Assembly (NCBI GenBank): GCA_035772735.1
Contig: JASDFA010000003.1
Location: 99,920,501-99,984,500, forward strand
Direction of reading: 5' to 3'
Length of the DNA stretch: 64,000 nucleotides
Source: Datura wrightii
Taxonomy: Eukaryota > Streptophyta > Magnoliopsida > Solanales > Solanaceae
Below, in pieces: positions 23,816 through 34,985 of the stretch. The translations under genes were made by a program, and so were the position numbers. The notes beneath the pieces were generated by a model. The model saw nothing but the letters and a program-made list of their open reading frames with translations, did no database searches and had not been told where the DNA came from. Position 1 is the first letter of the stretch. Each line of letters begins with the position of its first letter.

Positions 23816-24454
23816 ACCTTTTGAGAAAAAAAATTACAGGGGAAAAATATTATAATTGTTGAAAAAGTGCAGAAGATGGAAAAGTTGTATGATGTAGCGA
23901 ATAGGAGTTAATGAAAGTGACTTTTGATTTTTTAACAAAGCACCTTATAAGAAAAAAAAAGAATTAAAACTCCAAAAATTTGAGAAAAATGTAAAAAAAA
24001 TAAAAAAAAAGATAAATAATTTTGTTGATCAATGAAGCATGCCACATCACCGGGTTGAAGTCTCTCCTTTATATAAATATATAGATTCTTTTTATTTTTA
24101 TCTTTTTAAAGATAAAAATATTAATTAATAATTTTAAATGAATAAAATATAAATAATAAATAATTATACAATTACTTCTTTTATTTTTGTTGTCTTTGTT
24201 TTATTTTTTTAGTAGCAACTAATGAACCCTCATAGTAGTAGCAATTAATGAACTAACAAAACTATTTTGGCTTCTTTCTTCCCAAAAATTAATGTTATTC
24301 TTCTTTTGTTCGTTTCATATTCTCGTTTTGTTCTTTTTTCTCTTGTTTTATATTTCTCCAGTTGGCTCCTTTTTTTTATTTTTATTTTTCTCTTGTTATC
24401 TTCTCTTTTGTTTTGTTTCGGCTTTTTTAAAAATTTATTTTTATGATAGTCTGT
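23816..24454. other. A-rich then T-rich spacer before the minisatellite
   Basis: Poly-A/AAAAG runs to about 24020, a TATATAAATATATAG motif near 24072, then T/C-rich DNA at 24290-24430 that resembles the tract at 18124. No gene is seen. Confidence 0.6.
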
Positions 24455-25735
24455 CAGTATATTATATATATCATGTGAGTATCATAGAGGACTGAAAAGT
24501 GTCTCATTGAAGCAGACCTCAGTGATACCATGACAATATATAATTATACTATAATTGTATCATGGAGGACTGATGAGTGTCTCGCTGAAGATTTGAAGCA
24601 GACCTCAATGAATACGACAACAGTATATAGATATACCGTGATGGTATCATGGAGGACTGGGGAGTGTCTCACTTAAGAACTGAAGCAGATCTCAATGATA
24701 CCACAACATTATATTGATACATTGTGATGGTATCATGGATGACTGATGAGTGTCTCACTTAAGAACTGAAGGAGACCTCAATGATATCATTATGGTACAT
24801 AGATATATTGTGATGGTATTATGAAGGATTGAAGAGTCTCATGAAGGATTGAAGCAAACATCAATAATACCATACCAATATATAAATATACTATGATCGT
24901 ATCATAGAGGATTGGAAAGTGTCTCATGAAGGACTGAAGCAAATCTCAATATTGATACCATGATAGTATATAGATATACTATGATGGTATCATTGAAGAC
25001 TAAAAAATTTCTCACTAAAAGACTGACATAGACCTTAATGATATCATACTAGTATATAAATACACTATAATGGTAGAATTGGAACTGATGAAGGTCTAGA
25101 AGAACTAAAGGAGACCTTAATGATACCATGAAAATATATAGATATACTGTGATGGTATCAATGGAGGATTGAGGAGTCTCACTGAAGGACTGAAGAAAAC
25201 CTCATTGATACCATCCAGTATATAAATATACTATGATGATATCAAAGAGGATTGGGGAGTGTCTCATGAAGGACTGAAGCAAACCTCAATGATACCATGA
25301 TATTATATAAATATATTATGATGGTATCATTGAAGACTAAGAAATTTCTCACTAAAAGACCGAAGCAGACCTTAATGATGTCATGCTAGTATATAAATAT
25401 ATTATCATAGTATCATTAGGAATGAGGAATATCTCACTGAAGAACTAAAGGAGACCTCAATGATACCATGACAATATATTAGATAGATATAGCGTGATTG
25501 TATCATGGAAGACTGAGGAGTATCACTGGAGGACTGAAACAAACCTCATGATATCATCCAGTAGATAAATATACTATGATGGTATCATTGAAATTGAAGA
25601 CTAAGAAGTTTCTCACTAAAAGACTGAAACATACTTTAATGATATCATGCTAGTATATAAATATAATATGATGGTATCATTGAGTACTGAGGAATGTCTT
25701 ATTGAAGGATTGAAACAAACCTCAGTGAAAATCAT
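24455..25735. repeat. 85-bp minisatellite, 15 units, with four-unit higher-order structure
   Basis: Each unit carries GGTATCAT, a GAGGACTG-like core, GTCTCACT, GAAG..GACCTCAATGATACCAT and a TATATAAATATACTATGAT stretch. Core positions are about 24487, 24565, 24652, 24738, 24824, 24907, 24995, 25080, 25165, 25247, 25332, 25419, 25508, 25596 and 25682. Four distinguishable monomers A-B-C-D starting at 24824 recur at +337 to +341 from 25165. A third set, from 25508, lacks B. Confidence 0.87.
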
Positions 25736-26110
25736 TAGAAACTAAAAAAGAAAAATAAATAAAAAGAGCAAAAATAATGAATGAAAAAAGATTAAATGAA
25801 ACTAGAAAAAACAAACAATAAATAAAATAAAAATAAAAACAAAACAGAATTTTTTTTATAAAGGAGCAAAAAATTGAGTACGAAATTAGATTACGGTAAA
25901 AAAAAATGAACGAAAAAAGAAGGTAAAATAAAAAATAAAGAAAATATGAGAAAAAAGAAAAAAAAGGACAAAAATAATAAAAAATGAACAAGGAGAAAAA
26001 ATTTTAAAATCAAGAAAATAAATGAGCCAAAATTAAGCATGAAATCAGATTATGATGAAAAAATAAAGAATAATAATTTGAGAAAAATAGATGAATTAAG
26101 CATTATAATA
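25736..26110. repeat. A/G-rich low-complexity tract (right subterminal)
   Basis: AAAAATAAATAAAAAG-type sequence, roughly complementary in composition and phrasing to 18124-18480 and 24290-24430. The minus-strand frame through it is Phe/Leu-rich and spurious. Confidence 0.78.
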
Positions 26111-26548
26111 TATATATTTTAATTAATTTTGATTTCAATAGATAAACTAGTGATTTTAGTATTTTTTTTGTAAATTACTTTTTGTTGTAGTCAAATTGTT
26201 TAAGTTTTTCATATTTTTATTAGTCTAAAGATAATTAGTTACTATATTTATTTTTATATTTTAAAAGTAAAATAAAAAGATAAAAAAAATAATAAAAACT
26301 TAAACTAACTTTAAAAGGAATAAAGAAATTAACTAGAGAGAGAAAAAGAAATAAAGTAATATTATGATAGTGACATGACAGCTAAAAGAGATCCAAAAAA
26401 AATTTTGAATGCTGACATCAACATGATATCAGCGCAAGAAAGAAACAAAGAAATGAGATATTTTGTTTAATTATTTTGAGGGGCACCAAAGTAAATGAGT
26501 ATTCTCATATAAATACTTACTTTTTATGGGCATTTATGTAAATTGTCC

Positions 26549-27735
26549 TTTCTAATTTTATATTCATAATCTAAAGTCATCCTATCTAATTTTTATAATG
26601 TTTGAGCTTTTGTGGTTTACTGAGTTGCAGATTAGTCGTACTAGACTTTCATGTCATAACTAAATAAGTTAAGCTTCTCCGTATTCTTATTTTATCATTT
26701 TAAATCTAACGATTGAATATTTTTGTGCTTATAATTATCAAAATTATAATCACTAAAGGTGGTATTATTTTAAAGGCTCGGGGTGAATTTCAGTGTATTT
26801 TCGTCTATTATATCAACAGTTGAAAATGAGGCAATAAATTAAAGTTATATTGTACCAAGAAAATAAGACATTGAGTTAAAAAGTGCCAGTGCACCATGAT
26901 AATTTAAGATATTGAGTTCAGGTCTCTGTTGTATTATGACTTAAAATACCTTATATAGATAAAACGTTGGGTTTAAGTCCTAATGCACTATATTGATGAA
27001 ATAATAATGATTGAGAAAATTAGTATGTTCTTGATAAAAAGCGCATCCTGTAGAATTTGCTCCATTCCCTGATATAGTGGTGCATAATAAGTCTTAAAGA
27101 AGACAAGTGATTAAATATATAAATATGAGCATGGCAAAATAATAATGGTCGTCATTTTGTTAATTATGAAAAAAATCACTATTATGGGTTTTTAAAATAA
27201 TCCTTCAAAAGATGAAAGTAATTTTTATCCTTAATGATATGAAAGGTCATTGGACATGTGACTATCGTGCAACTTAATTTGATAAGTTTTATAAATCATT
27301 CATCTAAATAAAGGAATATAAAGTGGTGGGCGTTTGACTTTTCAAAGTGATGTTGAGGTGTGTCATATAAATACGATAAATTTCAAGGCATGACAATAAG
27401 CTTCTAATGAAAATTTATGAAGCATGTACATATAATTATGGTTCATTCCTCGAAGAGAATGAGAATTGTGATAAGTATCATGAATGCTCAGCCATTCTTG
27501 AAAATGAATGTGTCAACATGTGATAAAATTATGAATAAAGACGTGCTCATATATAGTTGGATAAACACTACAACTTACCTCTATGAGAGATTAGAAAGAA
27601 ATAAATAAAAAAAGACATTGACGGTCATTGATCAAGTACTTGCAGTACATCACAAATGTTGTGGTATGTCTTATCATAAATTATCAAAGGGTAAAAGCAA
27701 AAAATTGTCTTGCCTATGAATATATATATACATAC

Positions 27736-27793
<58 letters not shown>

Positions 27794-30527
27794 TGATTGT
27801 AATTATATAATTTTCTCCCTGAAGGAGATGTTCACTGTTAAGGATGGTGTTATGAAATATATCGTAGCATACAAAATTAATTGAGAGCTCCGGGAGAGCT
27901 AATGTGTTACTACCTGGAGGAATGAAATTGTTCATAATATTGGGATTATAGTTAGTCTGAAAAGAAACTTATTAGTTTCAAAAGTATTGACCAAAAATGA
28001 ATTATGTTGAGATTATAAGTTATGAAAATATTTAATATCTTCATATTATTACAATCGAAGCAGGTTATAAATACTTATGTGAAAGGCTACCCGCCTTTTT
28101 CTCTTGTTTTTAGTACACAATATGGGCATAGTAATAAAATCACATGCAATAGTAAACTAAACGTTTATAGAAATAAATTTTAGTTGACATGATCGATTAA
28201 TCATCCCGATTTAAATATGATGCAAAAATAATTGAAAATTCATGTGATTATATATTGAAGAAATAAAACATTCTTCAAGAATTCTCTTAAGCTGCTTGTT
28301 CTTAGGATAAATAGATCACTATACCAGCTAAAGTTGGGATTGAATCCCTCAATTATGAAACATAAAAAAGGTAAATATGGGTCGGTTCACTTGTCATGTT
28401 GATTGTTTACTATTATATGATTTCAATAGATGCATCTATATTGTGCTCACACGTGCATTTGCTATCAACTTGTAATTTAAGTTTTGCAAGGTTGGTTGCT
28501 CCAATTGTTAAAGTAAGCGCACAATTCAAAAATATGAAATTATGTTGATAATGTTGATTTATATCCAAGTTATTTTAACAGATTGTATGCGTCCAATTAT
28601 AACTAAACAATTGGTTATGAGAATAAACTCTCTATTAAGAACTTGACATGAGATATATTATTTAAAATGTAGCAACACTTGTAAGCATCAAACCATCAAA
28701 GTTCCCCTGTCATATTTGATTTATGGTCACAAATCAAATAATTCTCATCTAAAAATTTGAATATGTGATATGTAATTTGATTGCTCCAGCATGCACAAAG
28801 ATGAGTCCCTAAATAAGGTTGACGGTAAATGTTAGATTTCCTGATGTTAAGGGGAGAGATATTTAGCAGTTGAAAATTATGCGTGGAATGAATTATCTAG
28901 ATCCTCATAAAAATGTGAACTTAAAGTTCAAGTGATAATTCACTTACAAAATATTACAAACCAATTGCAAGATATATAGTTGATTATGTGTTACAATTCA
29001 GCTACAAATGCTCCAATAAAAAATTATTGAAGAAAAAAATTTGTGGCACACATGACGCGTGATAGACCAATCGATTTTAACGGTAAAACTTATTGAAGAA
29101 GGAGATGAAGAAATGATTAAGATGACCATGATAATGAGACAAGTGCTTATCATAACATAAATTATCATAAAAACTTAAGAAAGATTCAGATACCTGAAAA
29201 TATAAAAAATGAAGAGATCTCGATAAGTAATGTTGCAGTGAAATTGATTTTAAAATGATCGTGGAAGGTATCTTTAATATAATATAGCATTCAACATTAT
29301 AAATGGTAACAAGGATCTTGAATTCAAATCTATTAAAGAGTATGGACAAATAAATATTGGCCAAATAAAAATATACAATTCAAGTACATTTTATTTCACT
29401 TGTAAAAGATAAAAAATTGGTCCTATAGTTCGAATAATTCAAAGTGTAATATTAGTGAGGTACAAATAGATTCTTGTGCGAAAGATGAAATGAAGAATAA
29501 AGTACGACCTATGCTTTGTGGAATAAAATTTTTTCATAAAAAATCCTAACATTATTATATAGTTAGGTTCTGTTGTGATGGATGCAATTGTTTCTCAGGT
29601 TGCGTATCAGTATGGCAGTACATAGAAAACATAACATGTGTACAATGAAATTATTTTTATGTTTAGATAGACAATGAGGTTTATATGAAAATACTTGAAG
29701 GATTTAAGAGGTTTTAGATTGATTCCGTTGAATACCCCAATGATTGTGAGATTGCATAAAATTTAAAAAAATGCAATTTCGATTTCATGAAAATGGTTAA
29801 AAGTACCATGTCCTAGTGCAATTGATGCACTTATGTATTCTGCTATTACTATCCGTGAGATGATATTTTTTTATTAATGTGAAGACTAAATATAATTTTG
29901 CTTTTATGTGGAGATATTTGAGTGAAATTAAATATCAGTATGAGTTTATTATTTATAATAAATATTATCAAGGGATTATTGGTTTTGCAAATAAGGAAGA
30001 TTGTTTGAGCTACATATAGCTTGATCGCACAAATGTTATTTTTTTGCATGTGAGAGTGCTATCATATTATATAAGGCAGTCAATCAATGATACTTATTCA
30101 AGTCCTGCCGAGATACTAGTAACTTCTAAATCAAGTTACTCCATACATAGGAGAAATGTGATTTTTCATTAAAAAGAAGGTTCCAATATTATATGAAGAC
30201 GATGCTACTTGCACAACTCAATTAAATGAAGAATATATCGAAGAAGACAAAATAAATCACATTTCATCAAAGTTCTTTTTCAGACATGATCTTCAAATTT
30301 ATACAAGAATGAAATGCGTCGTCTTCAAGAAATAAAGTGATACTTTTCATCAAGAGGAGTAAAATATGTGTTGTACTATTTTTTCTTAGCTACGATTTTA
30401 TCCCACAAGATTTTTCCAACAAGATTTCTAACGAGGTAACAAGCAATGCATATTACAAGATACGTGTACTATTTTTCTTTTACTGAATTTTTCTAATTGA
30501 ATTTTAACAAAATATATCGTTTATGAA
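26549..30527 (+). pseudogene. Decayed Ty1/copia gag-pol
   Basis: Homology to copia pol is visible in pieces, without a long frame. The gag zinc-knuckle region reads MKGHWTCDYRA near 27240-27275, with some Cys positions lost. The integrase finger and core region spans roughly 28180-28860 (nucleotide match to the typical GCTGCTTGTTCT.. / CCAGCTAAAGTTGGGATTGA segment near 28330). The RT region is about 28860-29800. The end of RNase H (ATATGAAGACGATGCTAC near 30190) is followed by the usual 3' leader (TTTTATCCCACAAG..TTTCTAACGAGG near 30405-30440). The number of stops and indels suggests great age. Nucleotide recognition is from memory of related elements and needs a translated search. Confidence 0.75.
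27717..27793. repeat. TA-rich microsatellite with an imperfect TACA core
   Basis: (TA)n, five TACA units, then about 26 TA units. It lies inside the decayed copia pol. Confidence 0.95.
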
Positions 30528-30541
30528 CATCAAAGGAGGAG
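30528..30541 (+). other. Polypurine tract of the copia element
   Basis: CATCAAAGGAGGAG directly precedes the TG of the 3' LTR at 30542, which fixes the element's right LTR boundary. Confidence 0.75.
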
Positions 30542-31408
30542 TGTTATAAAATATTCAATTAATGTGGATGTTCACTTTTCTAGTAATTAACTCTCACACC
30601 TCCATGATCTCCCCCATAATTTTCCACACCTCCACAATTTCACCCATTATCTTTTCCCATAATATCAATGATTAACTTCTTGTTAAAGACACTCCTTGTA
30701 ATCCTATATTTATGTAATAGTATAAATAGAGACATGAGATATGATATGAAGACTACGGGTGCATATCAATTTGTTCGGTTTAGTTTTGAAAGTTATCGGT
30801 TTAAGTTATCGGTTATCGGCTTGTAGATACACTAAACCATTAAAGAACCATTAAGATATCGGTTAATCAGTTATTGATCGTTATCAGTTCGGTTATCGGA
30901 TTCATCGTTAAGAACTCATGCAAAAATTTTCATAAGTCATAAGTATGTTTAGCTAGAAAAAAGTGGGTGAAAAGAGTTTAAGCATATAGAATTAGCCCAA
31001 CTAAAACAATCAATTTTAATTTGAATAACATCACCTTCACTTGTCATTGACACCCAATTCATCTTCTTGCTAGAATACTTTATATATTGAAGGCTAAAAT
31101 TATAATTTGATAAATTATTATCGGATTATCAGTTTACCCGTTAAAAAAATGGTCAAACCGATACCCAAACCAATAATTCAATAAGTTGGGACAGTAAACT
31201 GATAATCAAACTGTTAAACCAATAACTTAAATTATTAATCTAATAATCTAATTATCAATTCGGATTATTGATTTAATCATTAATTTGCATGACCCTAATA
31301 AAAACACTTAAAAATACATGAAAGAAATAAGAAAAACTATATCTTCTCTCTACATTTTTTATTTACTTTCTTGTTTTATATTATTACTTTAAGCTTTATT
31401 TTATAACA
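30542..31408 (+). repeat. 3' LTR of the copia element, interrupted
   Basis: TGTTATAAAATATTC.. to ..TTTATTTTATAACA, followed by the AAAAG duplication. It is 867 bp, against 325 bp for the 5' LTR; the difference equals the insert at 30756-31296. Confidence 0.86.
30756..31296. mobile_element. 541-bp TIR element inserted in the copia 3' LTR
   Basis: It begins CGGGTGCATATCAATTTG and ends ..TTTGCATGACCCT, whose complement AGGGTCATGCAAA is similar. The inside has many ATCGGTTATCGG-type phrases near the left and their complements near the right. It is non-coding. Its absence from the 5' LTR gives the boundaries. A 3- to 4-base duplication (ACTA/AATA) is only suggestive. Confidence 0.7.
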
Positions 31409-33086
31409 AAAAGAGATTTTGGGGGATCTTTAAGAGAATTAAGCGATTAAGATATAGAAGGGAAATTCTTTGTGATTCTTGAGACAATTATATGATAGAT
31501 GAAAAAGAGAGATACTTGGTGATTATAGGAAATACTTAGCTTTTAAAATTAAACTCTCCCATCAACTTAATTATAGGCCATTTTTTTTCCTTTTTACTGA
31601 TTGACTTTTATGTCTATCTAGTCTTATATGATCAACCTTTATTATTATTATTTTTTTTGATTTAATCTTTAAAAATCATGATATTTTTACTTTTTAATCT
31701 ATGTAAGAATTTTTCTATAGAAATATTATTTACCTCAAAAAATAAAAAAAATATTGATTGAGCATAAATTAATGGCGTTTTATAATGAAATAAAAAATAA
31801 AATAAAAAATAATTTTATTAATATTAAAAATTATAATGTGATAATCTTATAAATATATTTTGATGAAAGCAAATAAAAAAATAATAATAACAATAAAGGG
31901 TATACTTTTATTTAAAAAAATATTAATTAAATTATATTTTTAATTAATTTTTAAAAAAATTATATAAGATAAATTTTTTATCTTGATAACTAAAAAAAGA
32001 AAAAATTTACCATTTTACTGCCTAGTCGGTAAGTTTGAATAAGAGAAAATAAGTCAATCAAAAACCAAAAGACATCCCAAAGAATATTATATATTATAGA
32101 AAGCTATCTTTTTCCTCGACCGAAGCTATATGATAGCGTTGAGAGCACCCAAATTGGCTTCTCAAATTCCTGAGAAAAAATTACATAAATATAATTTTTT
32201 ATATTTTAAAATATCTTTTTTAACTTAAGAAAAAAATATTCTTTTATATAAGATTACTACCATATAATTTTTCGATGCAAATTATTTATCTCTTTCAATT
32301 TTGCTTTAAAAATTAAATTTCCATCTCGACTTTGAGAAATAGTCATTGCTCCCCCTTCTTCTCCTATCCCATGCAATATCTATTTTACTTTCGATATTTT
32401 AATTCTCTATCTGTACGGTACATTTTTAAATTATATATGATTTTTTTAACCTAGATATTTATAAGTTTTTATTTAAGTTTATTAACATTCTAAGTAGAAT
32501 AATTCTTTTATAATTTTTTTAATTTACAAAATCTAAAGTTATTTTATGATTGTTATTTTAATATGACATGCATTAAGTATGTATGTAGGTATATGCATGC
32601 ATATTGAAGCTTCACGTATCTCTTATTCTCTATTGTCTATTAGATAAACAAATTTTGATTGTTATTAATGAAAATTTTAAATTATAATTTAAAATTTTTA
32701 TTTATTTATATAATTTTTAATTTTAAAATAATTAATATTAAAAATAAAATTTCTTTTTAATTTTTTTTAAATTAATAAATATTTAAAAATAATTATCTTT
32801 AATATACTTAATCACCGAAAAAATAAAATAAAAATAGTAGTTGTCAATTTTCATCTTTGTGAGAAACCAAGTTGAGAGATGGTCCCCATGCTGGATAAGT
32901 ATCTGTTGGGCTTGTAGCATATTGTGAATCCCGAATCAAAATAAATCACAATAATTTAATAAATATAAATATATATATTTTAATTTGATATCAAAATAAG
33001 TTTAACGAACTAATTTAGTTCGTTATGCATTTTTTTAAATCGGGAAATTGAATAGCGTCAAACCCCATATATCAGACTAAATTAGT

Positions 33087-33123
<37 letters not shown>

Positions 33124-33425
33124 ATATATTAGTTCGATATACAGTTAAAATTTGCTAATTTATACTTTTTTTTGCAGACTTTGTCACCTTTTTTTTGTAA
33201 ATTTTTGTAGATGATGTAACATATCATTATAGCGGAAAAATTTAGTGCGCTATGTATTTTTATTCCATATAATTCCCCCCCCCCCTCCTTTAATCTCTGT
33301 TTAATGATCAACCATGCCACCTTCACTATATCTTCATTCATAGCTAAATTCATCTCTCACCTTCTTCATTCATCTCTTTATTCATCTCCCATATCTTCAT
33401 TCATCTAGCAAAAAATATCTTTTGA
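31409..33425. other. AT-rich intergenic DNA
   Basis: No genes recognised. It holds a (TA)n run at about 33092-33119 inside a near-palindrome (TTAGTTCGATATA on the left, TATATTAGTTCGATATA on the right), a 13-C run near 33277, and repeated AACTAATTTAGTTCG phrases at 33008-33085. It includes the probable promoter side of the transposase fragment that follows. Confidence 0.6.
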
Positions 33426-34373
33426 AGATAAAGTTAGAGTTTTAATTTATTGGAATGGTGAAATTATTCATGACGAAAAATTCCGTACATTACAATTGTC
33501 CGCCCAAATGCAATGTTAAGTATCTACTTAATGTTGGCTACGAAAGATTTCATTTTTCAATCTATAAAAAGATGGGTGTGAAAAGTGCTGATCATAAATT
33601 AATTTTAATCGGATAATGTCCAACCTCATTTTTATCACATGGACAAATAAATTATGAGGGATGGAATATCCATAATGACATATCGTTGTCTGATTTTCTG
33701 AGTACTCCAATTAACTATATACATCAAATCAACCTAAATATGCTTCAACTATATGTTAGGAAGGAGCCTAGGACTAGTCGTTGGCGTTCTTCTTCACAGG
33801 CTAATGTGTATCCTCATGTAAAAAATTGTACTAGTCTTGATGAAGTCCCCATAACTCAGTCTAGTGATTCCAAAATATTCTTACTAGCAATATGTCAATA
33901 GAATCATTAAAACATGATTTTGATTTGAACCAAACTATTAATAAAAGTGACTGGTAATATCTCTTTATTTGTGTTATTTCTATTAATAAATATTAATAAT
34001 ATTATTTTCACTATTATGTGTTGATTTATATGGTTTATGATTATTGTATATTTGTGTAGGGATTTACCCCAGCATGAGATGAATAACACTCCAAGTTTTG
34101 ATCAATCCTCACACGTTGGATGGATGAAAAGTACTGAAATATCCTTAAATGTTCATCTCTCGTCTAGTTTTGGTGCAATTGACTATTATCGGTACGATCA
34201 TTATTTGGATATTACATTAATTATTTTTACCGTATGTATTAAATATTTTTGCTTTTTCCACATATAGAAATAATGTCAATGGAAATGAGCCCGTTGTTCC
34301 CTTGAATATCGATGATGTTGACCATCTGAATCATAACATAACTACAGAGAGTGATAGTAATAAAGTGCCTAAT
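33426..34373 (+). pseudogene. MULE-like transposase gene, 5' part only
   Basis: The first exon reads KVRVLIYWNGEIIHDEKF (from ~33430) and later NLNMLQLYVRKEPRTSRW (near 33735). This opening and the LYV motif are typical of the N-terminal region that precedes the MuDR DNA-binding domain in plant MULE transposases. Two introns can be read: a GTAATATC donor after GACTG near 33951 to an acceptor TTTGTGTAG near 34060 (restores Trp-Asp-Leu-Pro), and GTACGATC near 34191 to CCACATATAG near 34266 (restores Tyr-Tyr-Arg-Asn-Asn). There are stops in exon 1 (near 33517 and 33616) and a frameshift near 33885. The gene is cut off at 34374 by an LTR, so the DNA-binding and catalytic domains are absent. The family call rests on remembered motifs. 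Confidence 0.5.
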
Positions 34374-34985
34374 TGTCACGACTCCAATGGTCGTAATTGG
34401 CACCCACACTAACCCCCCGGTGGGCAAATCAACGATTCCCAATAATTTCACCGAATTCAACCATTCAAAATAAAGTAATAACCTTGAAATCAAATAGAAC
34501 AATAAGATCTAAATAGCATCGCCTGAAACAACTAAAAGAAAAGCAACCAACACCTGCAATTATTTTCATAATCCGATTGTCGTGGCACTTGAGACGTCTA
34601 ACTACCAATGTCTAGGAGGAAAATAGAACAACGTAATAAAACCATAATGTCCGAAAAAAGACATTTTCAATGGAGGAGTAGGACTGTCCATCTTGCAATC
34701 GCTCACCTTTCAAAATGAATCTGCTGCTGCTCTAGAGTGAGGGTGAGAAAAGCTTCTTGGACCAGATTTTGCACTCAGAAAGAAGTGCAGGAGTAGCGTC
34801 AGTATTAAACACAATACTGGTAGGCATCATCGGCCAACCTTACATAATAACATATAAGAATGAAAATGTAAACATGAATTCAGTCTAGAACATCACTCTT
34901 ACATATACAATACACATTATAGAAATTCAATTCTATTCAGGTGAAACCGGCCTGTTCACTGGATTAAGTACTTCGCTACAACATT
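34374..34985 (-). repeat. LTR fragment, minus orientation
   Basis: Begins TGTCACGACTCCAATGG on the + strand, the usual inner end of a reversed gypsy LTR, and is lost at 34985 where another LTR begins. No primer site or polypurine tract is attached. It is a truncated copy without a partner. Confidence 0.6.

Larger units (their letters stand above)
18017..26548. mobile_element. Large TIR-bounded, repeat-filled insert within the copia gag region
   Basis: Left end GGAAAAATTATACAAAAGG, then TCCCCATAAAGTAA. The right end on the opposite strand reads GGACAATTTACATAAATG, then CCCATAAAAAGTAAG. These are similar terminal inverted repeats of ~35 bp. Pyrimidine-rich DNA follows the left end (18124-18480), and purine-rich DNA precedes the right end (25735-26110), so the inversion extends inward. 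It has no transposase that I can find. The target duplication is unresolved, and the insert may itself be composite. The superfamily (MULE-like or foldback) is a guess. Confidence 0.5.
17297..31408 (+). mobile_element. Old Ty1/copia retrotransposon with nested insertions
   Basis: Flanked by a perfect 5-bp duplication AAAAG (17292-17296 and 31409-31413). The 5' LTR is 17297-17621, primer site 17622 onward, polypurine tract at ~30528-30541 and 3' LTR 30542-31408. Subtracting the ~8.5-kb insert at 18017-26548 and the 541-bp insert at 30756-31296 leaves about 5 kb, the usual size of such an element. The gag knuckle, integrase, RNase H and the 3' leader before the LTR are recognisable but riddled with stops. 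Confidence 0.88.

Noticed and set aside
25722..25991. 89-codon minus-strand hydrophobic frame
   Set aside because: It is a translation of the complementary A-rich tract, with no start context or conserved motif.
27628..27935. Frames ending in Tyr-Ile repeats on both strands
   Set aside because: They are driven by the TA microsatellite at 27717-27793.
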